In this document: positions 1 to 6,603 of the stretch, one piece after another
How the letters are laid out: each line of letters opens with the position of its first letter
Position numbering within the stretch: position 1 is the stretch's first letter
DNA from: Acidobacteriota bacterium
GTDB taxonomy: Bacteria > Acidobacteriota > UBA6911 > JACQSX01
NCBI GenBank assembly: GCA_016199665.1
Contig: JACQGG010000249.1
Span: 1-15,854 of the forward strand
DNA length: 15,854 bases
Direction: 5' to 3'
Position numbers and translations under genes: made by a program
Notes under the pieces: model-generated
The model's database searches: none
What the model was told of the DNA's origin: nothing
Seen by the model: the letters and a program-made list of their open reading frames with translations, nothing else

Positions 1-120
1 CCAGCGAGCGGCGGGGCCCATGTGGCAGATCGTCGCCGGCGCCGATGCGAGGCATGGGGATCTCGGCTGGGTCTGCCGGGCGACCGGCTGGGGCTCGGGA
101 TACTGATGGGCACATCTGCA
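1..120. other. Left-edge sequence without a supported gene
   Basis: I cannot assign a gene here. One plus-strand frame is open from the left edge and stops near base 106, so it could be the tail of a gene starting outside the window, but the translated tail matches nothing I recognise. Longer overlapping frames on the plus strand are rich in Arg, Gly and Ala and look like GC-driven chance frames. No RNA gene or terminator is visible. Confidence 0.3.
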
Positions 121-226
121 AGGGCGAAGGGAAATTGGCCAGAGGCAAGCGCGCAGAGCGCGCGAGACTGCCCCGGAGGGGCGGTCGGCGGCTACGCCGC
201 GCGAAGGCTCTGCGGCGGCGGTCAAA
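121..226 (+). repeat. Dispersed GC-rich repeat, copy 1 (two adjacent blocks)
   Basis: Block one (121-164) contains AGGGCGAAGGGA followed by GCAAGCGCGCAGAGCGCGCG. It recurs with few changes at 12115-12157. Block two (188-226) reads GCGGCTACGCCGCGCGAAGG and continues with a TGCGGCGGCGGTCAAA tail. It recurs at 12341-12373 on the same strand and at 10167-10208 on the opposite strand. The two blocks lie about 23 bases apart here. Both contain self-complementary GCGCGC cores that can fold, as in REP-type elements. There is no open reading frame of its own and no transposase nearby. Confidence 0.7.
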
Positions 227-264
227 GTCATTTTGCACTACTCTGGCGCCTGGCAATCGGAACA

Positions 265-278
265 GGTACAATTGTACC
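265..278. promoter_or_regulatory. 14-bp perfect palindrome just before the orphan zinc-ribbon gene
   Basis: GGTACAATTGTACC is a perfect palindrome ending two bases before the ATG at 281. Its left half contains TACAAT (267-272), an acceptable -10 hexamer. If used, transcription would start at or within a base or two of the ATG. No convincing -35 hexamer lies at the right distance, so a protein bound to the palindrome as activator or repressor is possible. The promoter role is inference; the palindrome is plain in the sequence. Confidence 0.45.
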
Positions 279-280
279 AA

Positions 281-853
281 ATGGAGCCCAAGGGGCGATC
301 CCTCAAAGACCATATAAAGAAACATACCGGCCTGGAATTCCTCGAGAGCGCAAGCGGATGGAAGGGACCGTGTCCCTTTGAGCCCGATTCAAGGGCCGGC
401 TCATTTCTGATTTTCGACCAGGGGGACTTTTACTGTTTCACCTGCAAGGTCCAAGGGGGCATCTCAGAGTTCGACCGGCTGTGGCAGGAAGCCAAGGTTC
501 AGGGATTGTGGAAGGAAGCCCCGCTTCAAAGCGGGGGCGCCAAATGGGAACCGCAGTCCCAACCCAACATCCCTCCAGAACCGCCGCAGCCGGATGCCGC
601 CGATGAGCCTCGCAACGGCCCCGTGTTGCAGAGCCCGGAACGCGTCGAGCCCCCTGCGGCGCAGAGCAGCGCCCCGGTCCCGGGAACAATGGACTTAGCC
701 ATCCTCCAGAATCTGGTGGAGGAATTAGGTAAACAGGTGATGTGTCTCCGGCAGCAGGTGGAAGTCCTCCAAAGTATGGCGGCCAGGCAGAGCGAGGCAA
801 ACCAGGAACTGCCCGCGAATCTCAAAAAGAGAAGGCGTGCGCGAGAGGCATGA
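281..853 (+). CDS. Orphan CHC2 (DnaG-type) zinc-ribbon protein with coiled-coil tail
   Basis: A 190-residue protein. Residues 31-55 copy the ligand spacing of the primase DnaG zinc domain (C-x2-H-x17-C-x2-C): C31, then E34 where His is expected, then C52 and C55. The C31-P-F start, a conserved Phe after a Ser, and YCFTC followed by GG are also typical of CHC2. No primase catalytic or TOPRIM domain follows. Residues 80-135 are a Pro/Gln/Glu-rich linker, 137-170 look like a leucine-containing coiled coil, and the tail ends KKRRRAREA, which is strongly basic. It may therefore bind nucleic acid and oligomerise. I chose ATG 281 over an upstream TTG at 233 because the added 16 residues are unremarkable. 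No Shine-Dalgarno sequence is visible. Function is unknown; remnant of a mobile-element primase or a stand-alone regulator are both possible. Confidence 0.7.
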   Translation: MEPKGRSLKDHIKKHTGLEFLESASGWKGPCPFEPDSRAGSFLIFDQGDFYCFTCKVQGGISEFDRLWQEAKVQGLWKEAPLQSGGAKWEPQSQPNIPPEPPQPDAADEPRNGPVLQSPERVEPPAAQSSAPVPGTMDLAILQNLVEELGKQVMCLRQQVEVLQSMAARQSEANQELPANLKKRRRAREA

Positions 854-946
854 GAGGAGCGAAAACAGCACAGAATTAGGTGAAAAGGGAGCCGCCCAAG
901 CCGGATTATTCACAAATCTTCCCGGTTCAAACGCGCCTAAAAGGCC

Positions 947-1197
947 AGCCGCACCGCGGCGTGCAGAATTGTAGCCGAGGGTGTCAGCCCTCGGATTGAG
1001 GTGTTCCGGAAGGTGATGAGCCGCATCGCGGCGACAGAATCCAAAGCGAGAAATGTCGCCTTCTGCACAATGAGACACAGCGGAGGACCCGGCAGATACG
1101 TTATTTCGCCGCTATGCGGCTCTGCTGCGTTAGGTTGGGACGCTGCAAACCGAGGGCTGACGCCCCCGGCTACAATTCTGCACGCCGCGGTGCGGCT
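947..1197. repeat. REP/MITE-like cluster bounded by 48-bp inverted repeats
   Basis: Arms at 947-994 and 1150-1197 are inverted repeats matching at 46 of 48 positions. Each holds a folding AGCCGCACCGCGGC end, the block GTGCAGAATTGTAGCC, and a hairpin-forming GTCAGCCCTCGG end. The 155-base interior has two further degenerate copies of the GC-rich end: GATGAGCCGCATCGCGGCG near 1015, and a reverse-oriented CGCCGCTATGCGGCTC near 1108. It therefore looks like a nest of two to four REP units rather than a single transposon. No transposase frame fits inside. With its flanks, this element accounts for most of the gene-free stretch 854-1296; I see no other gene there. Confidence 0.75.
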
Positions 1198-1296
1198 CAT
1201 CGGCTGGCCGGGTATAGACCCAAAAAAATCATCAATAATCCGCCTTAAGATGATCCGTGAAGAACTAACCTTTACACGTCATTTCTTCACAGACTC

Positions 1297-1917
1297 TTAC
1301 CGCGCGTAAATAAAGGCCTTCAGCTCGTGAACGCTGACGGCAAACCCCGGCGCGTCGCTGTCCCAACTTTCCTCTACAGTTACAGTGCTGATCCCGACCA
1401 CCGTCCCCTGGGCCGTGACCACCGGCCCGCCCAGATTCTCGGGATCTGTGGGAATGTCCATTTGGATCAGTGCCGTGCCATGCATCCGTCGCAAAGCGGT
1501 AATCAGTCCCCGGGTCACTTTGCTTGCCCCGTTCCGGGACTTTCCAAGCACATAGGCCTCTTCTCCCACATCAACGCTGCCTGCATCTCCCAATGTCAGG
1601 TAGTTCGAGGTACGGGCCGGAATTTGAACCAGCGCCAGGTCTCGATTCGCATCCTGACGGATTACCTTCCCCAGAAAAATATCCCCGGAAAATGTGGTTA
1701 CTTTGATCCGCGGGGCTGCTTCCACCAGCCGGTAGCTTGTGGCAATCCTCCCCACTGCATCCACCATGAATCCATTCCCGGCCTTCTCGGCGGCTTCGAT
1801 CGTCACCACACTGATATTCACTCGTTCCAGCGGCAGCAGAATAGCAGCGGCGGTTTCAACCTCCTGGCCGGCGCGCATCCCCGCGTCCGGCGAGCGAAAA
1901 CGATCCCCTGAATTCAT
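1297..1917 (-). CDS. HtrA/trypsin-like pseudoprotease A (catalytic His and Ser lost)
   Basis: A 206-residue protein with the single S1C (DegP/HtrA) double-barrel fold signature: G-F-M-V near 49, G-R-I-A-T-S near 56, NRDLALVQIP at 91-100, TLGDAG, VGEE, VTRGLITAL, then NLGGPVVT. The triad is broken. R63 sits where DegP has His (TNNH becomes TSYR), D93 is kept, and L162 replaces the nucleophilic Ser (GNSGGP becomes ENLGGP). It therefore cannot act as a serine protease by the usual mechanism. No signal peptide, membrane segment or PDZ domain is visible, so a cytoplasmic binding or scaffold role is likely. I chose ATG 1917 because AGGTG lies six bases before it and because the paralogue starts at the equivalent MN. 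An ATG at 1932 is a weaker alternative. Its paralogue is at 3156-3776, beyond a divergently oriented ATPase. Confidence 0.85.
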   Translation of the reverse strand: MNSGDRFRSPDAGMRAGQEVETAAAILLPLERVNISVVTIEAAEKAGNGFMVDAVGRIATSYRLVEAAPRIKVTTFSGDIFLGKVIRQDANRDLALVQIPARTSNYLTLGDAGSVDVGEEAYVLGKSRNGASKVTRGLITALRRMHGTALIQMDIPTDPENLGGPVVTAQGTVVGISTVTVEESWDSDAPGFAVSVHELKAFIYAR

Positions 1918-1966
1918 CCGTTCACCTGCCATGCCAGCCCGGCTACTTTACCTTGGAGTGGCCAAC

Positions 1967-2007
1967 AATTCTACCAGGACTCCCTTCGCTTTGGGACAGA
2001 ATTCATC
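1967..2007 (-). promoter_or_regulatory. Conserved promoter-like block upstream of pseudoprotease A
   Basis: Read on the minus strand, this block ends GAGTCCTGGTAGAATT. It contains TGGTAGAAT, an extended -10 pattern (TGN followed by TAGAAT, bases 1968-1973). The same block, with substitutions and one small indel, lies upstream of the paralogue at 3831-3871, at a similar distance from its start. Conservation outside the coding region argues for a functional promoter copied with the gene. The -35 region is poorly matched. The plus-strand ATPase gene starts about 100 bases to the right, so the space is shared by divergent genes. Confidence 0.5.
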
Positions 2008-2104
2008 GCTCCCTGAGTTCTGCCGGACTTCCCGCGGCGGCGTAGTAGTTGAGAAAATTATATGGTAGCATTTGGACCCGATTCAAGGCGTTCGAGAGCT
2101 GCAA

Positions 2105-3139
2105 ATGAACCAAGGTTCCATAACCCCCGGAAATCAGATTCTGGCCATCGCCAGCGGCAAGGGAGGTGTGGGCAAGACGGTGGTCACCGCCAATTTGGCG
2201 CTTGACCTTGCACGGCTTCTTGACAAGCGAAACAGCAGGGTTGTCGCGGTGGACCTCGACTTAGGGTGCGGGAACCTGAATTCCTGTCTGGGGGTTCGGG
2301 ACTCCAATGGCACCATCAACGACTTTCTGCTGAAGAAAAAAACTCTGGAACAAGTTCTGACCCAGACAGAGGTGGAAAACCTGCAGATGATCAGCGGCTC
2401 CTACAGCGGTATGGACACGTTGAAAATTGACGCAGATATGAAGCGTTCCCTGTTTGATAGTCTGGCAAGGCTGCGCGCCAATTTTGTCTTGCTGGATCTG
2501 GGCGCCGGCACGTCTCCCGAGGTGCTGGACTTTTTCCTGGAAGCCAGTGACCGGATCATTGTGGTTACACCCGAATCGCTTTCACTTCACAATGCGTACA
2601 CATTCCTGAAAAGCGCAATTTTGCGCCTTCTATCTCACCAGCTTGAGAAAGAGGACTTCCTGGCCCCGGTAAAATCCAAGCTGTGGGAAATCATAGAGGC
2701 CAAGGACAACCTGAACATACGAAGTCTGGTGGAGCAGTTCAAGCTCTGGGATACGTATGGCGCCTATGTTCTGAGCGGGATAATTTCAGACCTGAAAATC
2801 AGGTTTATCGTCAACATGTACCGAGGGGGGGAAGATAAAATTCACCTGCTACGGTTTCACAAGCTCTTGTTCAAGTATCTCGGCCTGAGAGACAACCTGG
2901 ATTACCTCGGGTTTGTACATTTTGAACCCAAAGTCATGAAATCAGTCCAGGGAATCAAGCCGTTTGTCCTGCGTTATCCAAATAATCGAGCGGCTCGAGA
3001 AATTCAAGATCTGGCCGTGCGAATCCTGAAACACGAAACCTACTACCAGCAGCCTCCAATGCACTTCCCTCAGAGCTCCGAGTGGCTTTCGCGGCTGCTG
3101 GAAAAGTGGCGGTCACGAAAACAGAATGGGGACACTTAG
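2105..3139 (+). CDS. MinD/ParA-like P-loop ATPase
   Basis: A 344-residue member of the SIMIBI MinD/ParA/FlhG group. The deviant Walker A loop is GKGGVGKT (18-25, with both signature lysines K19 and K24). The switch I/A' strand is VDLDLG (49-54), and LLDLGAG (129-135) takes the place of DSPAG of true MinD. The family normally binds ATP, dimerises and positions a partner on membrane or nucleoid. About 60 residues between 190 and 250 are extra relative to compact MinD. The C-terminus (about 325-340) alternates Trp/Leu with Arg/Lys, as an amphipathic membrane-targeting helix would. I chose ATG 2105 because GAGAG lies six bases upstream; a TTG at 2072 would add 11 residues. It lies between two pseudoproteases, divergent from A and convergent with B (16-base gap). 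MinC, MinE, ParB and flagellar genes are absent, so the cargo is unknown. Confidence 0.85.
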   Translation: MNQGSITPGNQILAIASGKGGVGKTVVTANLALDLARLLDKRNSRVVAVDLDLGCGNLNSCLGVRDSNGTINDFLLKKKTLEQVLTQTEVENLQMISGSYSGMDTLKIDADMKRSLFDSLARLRANFVLLDLGAGTSPEVLDFFLEASDRIIVVTPESLSLHNAYTFLKSAILRLLSHQLEKEDFLAPVKSKLWEIIEAKDNLNIRSLVEQFKLWDTYGAYVLSGIISDLKIRFIVNMYRGGEDKIHLLRFHKLLFKYLGLRDNLDYLGFVHFEPKVMKSVQGIKPFVLRYPNNRAAREIQDLAVRILKHETYYQQPPMHFPQSSEWLSRLLEKWRSRKQNGDT

Positions 3140-3155
3140 CATCCGGGCGATGCGG

Positions 3156-3776
3156 TTACTGCGCGTAGATGAATGCCTTCACTTCATTGACGCTGACGGC
3201 AAATCCCGTCATGTCGTCGCCCCAGTTTTCCTTCAAGGTGCTCATCCCAACCACAGCGCCCTGAGCCGTCACCACCGGACCGCCCAGGTTTCCGGGATCT
3301 ACTGGAACGTCTAATTGAATCAACGCGGTCCCTTCAATCCGCCGCAAGGCGGCAATCAGCCCCTTGGTCACTTTGCCGGATCCACTCGACGACCTGCCAA
3401 GAACATAAACTTCTTCACCCACATCCACGGTGCCTGCATCCCCTAACGTCAGGTAGTTGGATGTCCGGGCCGGAATTTGAACCAGCGCCAGGTCCCGGTT
3501 CGCATCCCAACGGATCACCTTCCCCAAGAAAATATCCCCAGAAAACGTGGTCACCTTGATCCGCGAGGCCGATTCCACCAGTCGGCCGCTGGTGGCGATC
3601 CTGCCCTCTCCATCCACCATGAATCCTTTTCCCGTCTTCTCGTCTGCCGCGATCGTCACCACACTCGCGGATATCCCCTCCAGCCCTATCGGCGCGGCAT
3701 GGCTGGACGGAATCGGAGCCTCCACGTCTACAGGCATCGCGGTCCCAAGCGAGCGAAAATGATCCTTTAGGTTCAT
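3156..3776 (-). CDS. HtrA/trypsin-like pseudoprotease B (catalytic His and Ser lost)
   Basis: A 206-residue paralogue of the protein at 1297-1917, nearly identical through the central 45 residues (RIKVTTFSGD to TLGDAG). The same substitutions occur: R65 for the triad His, D95 kept, and L164 for the nucleophilic Ser in GNLGGPVV. Many nucleotide differences between the two copies fall at third codon positions, so both appear maintained for their protein sequence. The N-terminal 35 residues are the most divergent part and carry no signal peptide. I chose ATG 3776 because AGGAG lies nine bases before it and it matches the paralogue's start; longer frames reach 3863 but run through the conserved promoter block. 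It converges on the MinD-like gene and is separated from recR upstream by about 130 bases. A non-proteolytic peptide-binding or adaptor role is inferred. Confidence 0.85.
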   Translation of the reverse strand: MNLKDHFRSLGTAMPVDVEAPIPSSHAAPIGLEGISASVVTIAADEKTGKGFMVDGEGRIATSGRLVESASRIKVTTFSGDIFLGKVIRWDANRDLALVQIPARTSNYLTLGDAGTVDVGEEVYVLGRSSSGSGKVTKGLIAALRRIEGTALIQLDVPVDPGNLGGPVVTAQGAVVGMSTLKENWGDDMTGFAVSVNEVKAFIYAQ

Positions 3777-3830
3777 CCCTTTTCTCTCCTGCCAGCCTTG
3801 CCCCCTGGACACTACTGCCACACTACCCGC

Positions 3831-3871
3831 AATTCTACCAGGACTCCCCTTCCCCTTGAACAAAATTCATC
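3831..3871 (-). promoter_or_regulatory. Conserved promoter-like block upstream of pseudoprotease B
   Basis: This is a copy of the block at 1967-2007. On the minus strand it contains TGGTAGAAT (TAGAAT at 3832-3837), an extended -10 motif, followed by about 55 bases of leader to the ATG. TTCAAG lies 17 bases before TAGAAT as a weak -35. Because it lies downstream of the recR stop, pseudoprotease B probably has its own promoter rather than depending only on read-through from the dnaX operon. Confidence 0.5.
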
Positions 3872-3908
3872 AGGAAAAAAGAAGCTGCGGTATTGCGTGG
3901 CCGGCGGC

Positions 3909-4511
3909 TCACTCCATTTCCCGGCGGCCCGTAAGGGCCTTGGACAAGGTCACTTCATCGGCGTACTCCAGGTCGCTTCCCACAGGAATTCCCAGAGCGA
4001 TGCGGGTGACAAGCAGCCCCAAAGGCTTCAGGAGGCGCGACAGGTAGATCGCCGTGGCTTCCCCTTCGATGTTGGGATTGGTGGCCAGGATGACTTCTTC
4101 GACGCGATCCCGCTGAATGCGGCCGATCAGGTTCTTGAGCTTGAGGTCCTCGGGTCCCACGCCGTTGATCGGGGAAAGCGCGCCATGAAGAATGTGATAC
4201 ACCCCCTTGAACTCACGGGTCCTCTCAATCGAATAGACGTTGAACGGCTCTTCCACGACACAGACCACCTGGTGGTTGCGGGCGGGGTTGGAACAGAAAT
4301 GGCAAGGGTCGGCGTCGGTGATGTTGTTGCACTCGGAACAAAGTCGCATCCGCTCCTTCAGGTCCACAATGGCCTGCGCCAGTTGCGCGCAATCTTCGCT
4401 GGAGCGGCGAATTAACGCAAAGACCATTCTCTGAGCTGATTTCGGACCTACCCCGGGAAGTTTCTTGAACTCCTCAATGAGTCGGGCAACCGGTCCGGCG
4501 ATGTCTTCCAT
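3909..4511 (-). CDS. recR: Recombination protein RecR
   Basis: Full-length RecR, 200 residues, the usual size. In order: an N-terminal helix-hairpin-helix (LPGVGPKSAQR, 18-28), a four-cysteine zinc site (C58, C61, C70, C73), a TOPRIM domain opening VVCVVEEP (82-89), and a C-terminal region with TNPNIEGEATA and a conserved IPVGSDLEYAD stretch. RecR forms a ring-shaped clamp and works with RecO (and RecF) to load RecA at single-strand gaps. Its ATG directly abuts the TAA of ebfC with no spacer and no clear Shine-Dalgarno sequence, so translation is probably coupled to ebfC. It is the last gene of the dnaX-ebfC-recR operon. Confidence 0.97.
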   Translation of the reverse strand: MEDIAGPVARLIEEFKKLPGVGPKSAQRMVFALIRRSSEDCAQLAQAIVDLKERMRLCSECNNITDADPCHFCSNPARNHQVVCVVEEPFNVYSIERTREFKGVYHILHGALSPINGVGPEDLKLKNLIGRIQRDRVEEVILATNPNIEGEATAIYLSRLLKPLGLLVTRIALGIPVGSDLEYADEVTLSKALTGRREME

Positions 4512-4811
4512 TTAAAACAAGCCGCTGAGGTTCAGCCCGCCTGCCAGTCCGCCCAACTGGCTTCCCAGCGCCTGGTCCACTTTGCGGCTGGCCTCGTTGA
4601 CCGCCGCCATGACCAGGTCCTGCAGCATTTCAACATCGCCGTCGAGCGCTTTTGCTTCAATACGCATCGAGAGCAGTTGTTTGCTCCCATTCATGGTCAC
4701 CGCAACCACGCCGCCTCCCGCCGCAGCTTCCACGCGCAGCTCGGCCATCTCTTTCTGCAGTTTCTCCTGCATCTTCTTGGCCTGCAAAAGCAACTGCTGA
4801 AAGTTACTCAT
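4512..4811 (-). CDS. ebfC: YbaB/EbfC family nucleoid-associated protein
   Basis: A 99-residue protein with the YbaB/EbfC pattern: an N-terminal helix rich in Gln, Lys and Met (QLLLQAKKMQEKLQKEM), a central sheet with EAAAGGGVV and VTMNGS, then DVEMLQDLVMAAVNEA and a Gly/Leu-rich C-terminus. Members are homodimers that bind DNA with little sequence specificity. The gene between dnaX and recR is the classic location. GAGGGG lies close before the ATG. The gap to dnaX is 25 bases and recR follows with no gap, consistent with one transcript. Confidence 0.95.
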   Translation of the reverse strand: MSNFQQLLLQAKKMQEKLQKEMAELRVEAAAGGGVVAVTMNGSKQLLSMRIEAKALDGDVEMLQDLVMAAVNEASRKVDQALGSQLGGLAGGLNLSGLF

Positions 4812-4836
4812 GTTGCCCCCTCATTCGAAGCACTCC

Positions 4837-6603
4837 TCACTCGTCTCTCTCACTCTCCGTTCCCCGTATGTCCTCGATCGATATTTTACCGGGAAACGCC
4901 TCGGTAAACAGCCGGACTCTCGGATCCTCCAGGGCGCGGTGCTTCCTGCCGGCCGGCGGCGGCTCCTGAGAGGGGCCCTCCATCTCCACGCACACTTCCA
5001 TGGGAGCGCCGAAAATGCGGGTGCACAGTTCCCGCAGAAATTCGACGCTGTCGATTTGCTCCGCGAACTGCCGGTTCATTCTTTGCTTTTCCGAGAATCG
5101 AATCAGCAAACGGCCCGCTTCAATCCGAATTTGCGCCTTCTCCAGAAAGGCCGACAGCGCCGGCCGCTCCTGATGCACGGAATCCAGGAGACGCTGAATC
5201 TGCAAGCCTGTATCCGAGGCCTCCGCTGAATTAGGGTGGGAACGCTCCGCCTCCGGTGGAATCAGCTCCCGGGATTGTGCCCTCTCCTCCACTCCGGGCC
5301 CGCCGGCGGAACTCTGCTTTTTCAGCGCGATTTCCAGCTCCCCCGTTTGGAGAGGCGCGCCACGGCCCGTCGCTGCCTTCTGGTTGCGGCCTGCGAGCGC
5401 GTCAAAACTCGCTGGCCGGCTGGCGCCTGGATTTTGCACCGAAGCATCTCGTGCGGTGAGAGGCACGAGACCGGACAGCACTTTTTCAATTTCTTCCAGA
5501 TGTGGCAGTTGCAGCACCTTCAGCAGCGTTATTTCCAGGTGAAAGAGCGGAGTGGGGTGCCAGCGCAGTTCCCCTTCCGCCCGGAACAGAAGGTCATAGA
5601 TGCGCAGCAGATCCATCTCCGAAAATTGCTCCGCCTGGCCCCTCAGGTATTCTCCCTGGGACGCGCTCACCGGTATCAGCTCCGGTTCAAACCCGGCGGC
5701 CTTGATGACCAGCAAGTGGCGGAAATGCTGCACCAGCTTTCGGCAAAAGACCTGCAGGCTATGTCCGTGGCCGGCGATCCGGCTGAGCTGATCCAACATG
5801 GCCTTGCGATCCCGGCCAATCAGCGCCGCGACGACTGCATTCAGAGACTCTTCCGGCACGACTCCCAGCAGCGACCGCACATCCTCATCGTTGACCTGCC
5901 TCCCGCTGAATGCAAGGACCTGGTCCAGAGCCGACTGGGCATCCCGCATGCTCCCTTCGCTGGCGCTGCAAATCAGCCGCAGCGCGTAGTCTGAGATTTG
6001 AATCTCCTCGGCCTGTGCAATCACCCGCAGCCGGTCCAGGATCTGCTGGCCGGGAATCATCTTGAACTCGAACTGCTGGCAGCGCGACAGAATGGTGACC
6101 GGAACCCGGTGCGACTCAGTGGTGGCCATGATGAATTTCACATGCTCGGGGGGCTCCTCCAGAGTCTTCAGCAAGGCGTTGAAGGCCGCGTTGGAGAGCA
6201 TGTGGACTTCGTCAACAATGAAGATCTTGAAGCGGTCCCGGGCGCTGCGGTACTGCAGGGTTTCCCGCAATTCGCGGATGTTTTCCACGCCGGTGTTCGA
6301 GGCGGCGTCGATTTCCAGAACGTCCAGGGAATTCCCGGCCGCGATTTCTTTGCAGGAGACGCATTCCCCGCAGGGCTGGGGCGTCGGACCGCGGTGGCAG
6401 TTCAGCGCCTTTGCCAGAATCCGGGCCGCGGTTGTCTTGCCGACTCCGCGGGCGCCGGAAAAGATGAAGGCATGCGCGATGCGGTTGGAGCGGAGGGCAT
6501 TCTGCAGGGTCTGCATGATGATCTTTTGCCCCACCACGTCCTCAAAGGTCTGCGGCCGCCATTTCCTGGCAATGACGACGTAGCTGGATGGACCGGATGC
6601 CAT
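4837..6603 (-). CDS. dnaX: DNA polymerase III subunit gamma/tau
   Basis: A 588-residue clamp-loader ATPase. The AAA+ core has Walker A GARGVGKT (50-57), a zinc module with C69, C78, C81 and C84, Walker B with DEVH (131-134), and sensor/arginine-finger SRC (173-175). Domain III reaches about residue 370. Then comes a low-complexity linker (about 385-450) and a tau-type C-terminal domain (about 465-550) that in other species contacts polymerase alpha and DnaB. The protein loads the beta clamp during replication. The start at 6603 gives a normal MASGPSSYVVIARKWRP N-terminus; its Shine-Dalgarno is weak. It is the first protein gene of the operon with ebfC and recR, downstream of SRP RNA and tRNA-Ser. 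The linker contains a possible -1 frameshift site that would yield a shorter gamma-like product. Confidence 0.96.
   Translation of the reverse strand: MASGPSSYVVIARKWRPQTFEDVVGQKIIMQTLQNALRSNRIAHAFIFSGARGVGKTTAARILAKALNCHRGPTPQPCGECVSCKEIAAGNSLDVLEIDAASNTGVENIRELRETLQYRSARDRFKIFIVDEVHMLSNAAFNALLKTLEEPPEHVKFIMATTESHRVPVTILSRCQQFEFKMIPGQQILDRLRVIAQAEEIQISDYALRLICSASEGSMRDAQSALDQVLAFSGRQVNDEDVRSLLGVVPEESLNAVVAALIGRDRKAMLDQLSRIAGHGHSLQVFCRKLVQHFRHLLVIKAAGFEPELIPVSASQGEYLRGQAEQFSEMDLLRIYDLLFRAEGELRWHPTPLFHLEITLLKVLQLPHLEEIEKVLSGLVPLTARDASVQNPGASRPASFDALAGRNQKAATGRGAPLQTGELEIALKKQSSAGGPGVEERAQSRELIPPEAERSHPNSAEASDTGLQIQRLLDSVHQERPALSAFLEKAQIRIEAGRLLIRFSEKQRMNRQFAEQIDSVEFLRELCTRIFGAPMEVCVEMEGPSQEPPPAGRKHRALEDPRVRLFTEAFPGKISIEDIRGTESERDE
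5296..5323 (-). promoter_or_regulatory. Candidate -1 frameshift signal in dnaX
   Basis: Read on the minus strand, codons 428-429 are AAA AAG preceded by G (G AAA AAG, 5323-5317). About six bases later comes a GC-rich self-complementary stretch (TCCGCCGGCGGGCCCGGA). A -1 slip would enter a frame that runs about 30 codons before a TAA, giving a product of roughly 459 residues that lacks the tau-specific C-terminus. E. coli dnaX frameshifts at A AAA AAG at almost the same codon number. The leading G makes this heptamer weaker than the E. coli one, so the activity is uncertain. Confidence 0.3.

Noticed and set aside
22..381. Plus-strand frames of 90-119 residues at the left edge
   Set aside because: Arg/Gly/Ala-rich translation of repeat DNA; the downstream part is out of frame with the zinc-ribbon gene that explains 281-853.
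1327..2068. Plus-strand frames opposite pseudoprotease A
   Set aside because: They mirror the coding strand's codon pattern, and equivalent frames appear opposite pseudoprotease B. No domain is recognisable.
2072..2104. TTG start adding 11 residues to the MinD-like ATPase
   Set aside because: It has no good ribosome site, while ATG 2105 has GAGAG six bases upstream. It cannot be fully excluded.
3840..3908. Intrinsic terminator after recR
   Set aside because: A T-rich run is present on the transcribed strand near 3876-3883, but I could not find a convincing stem before it.
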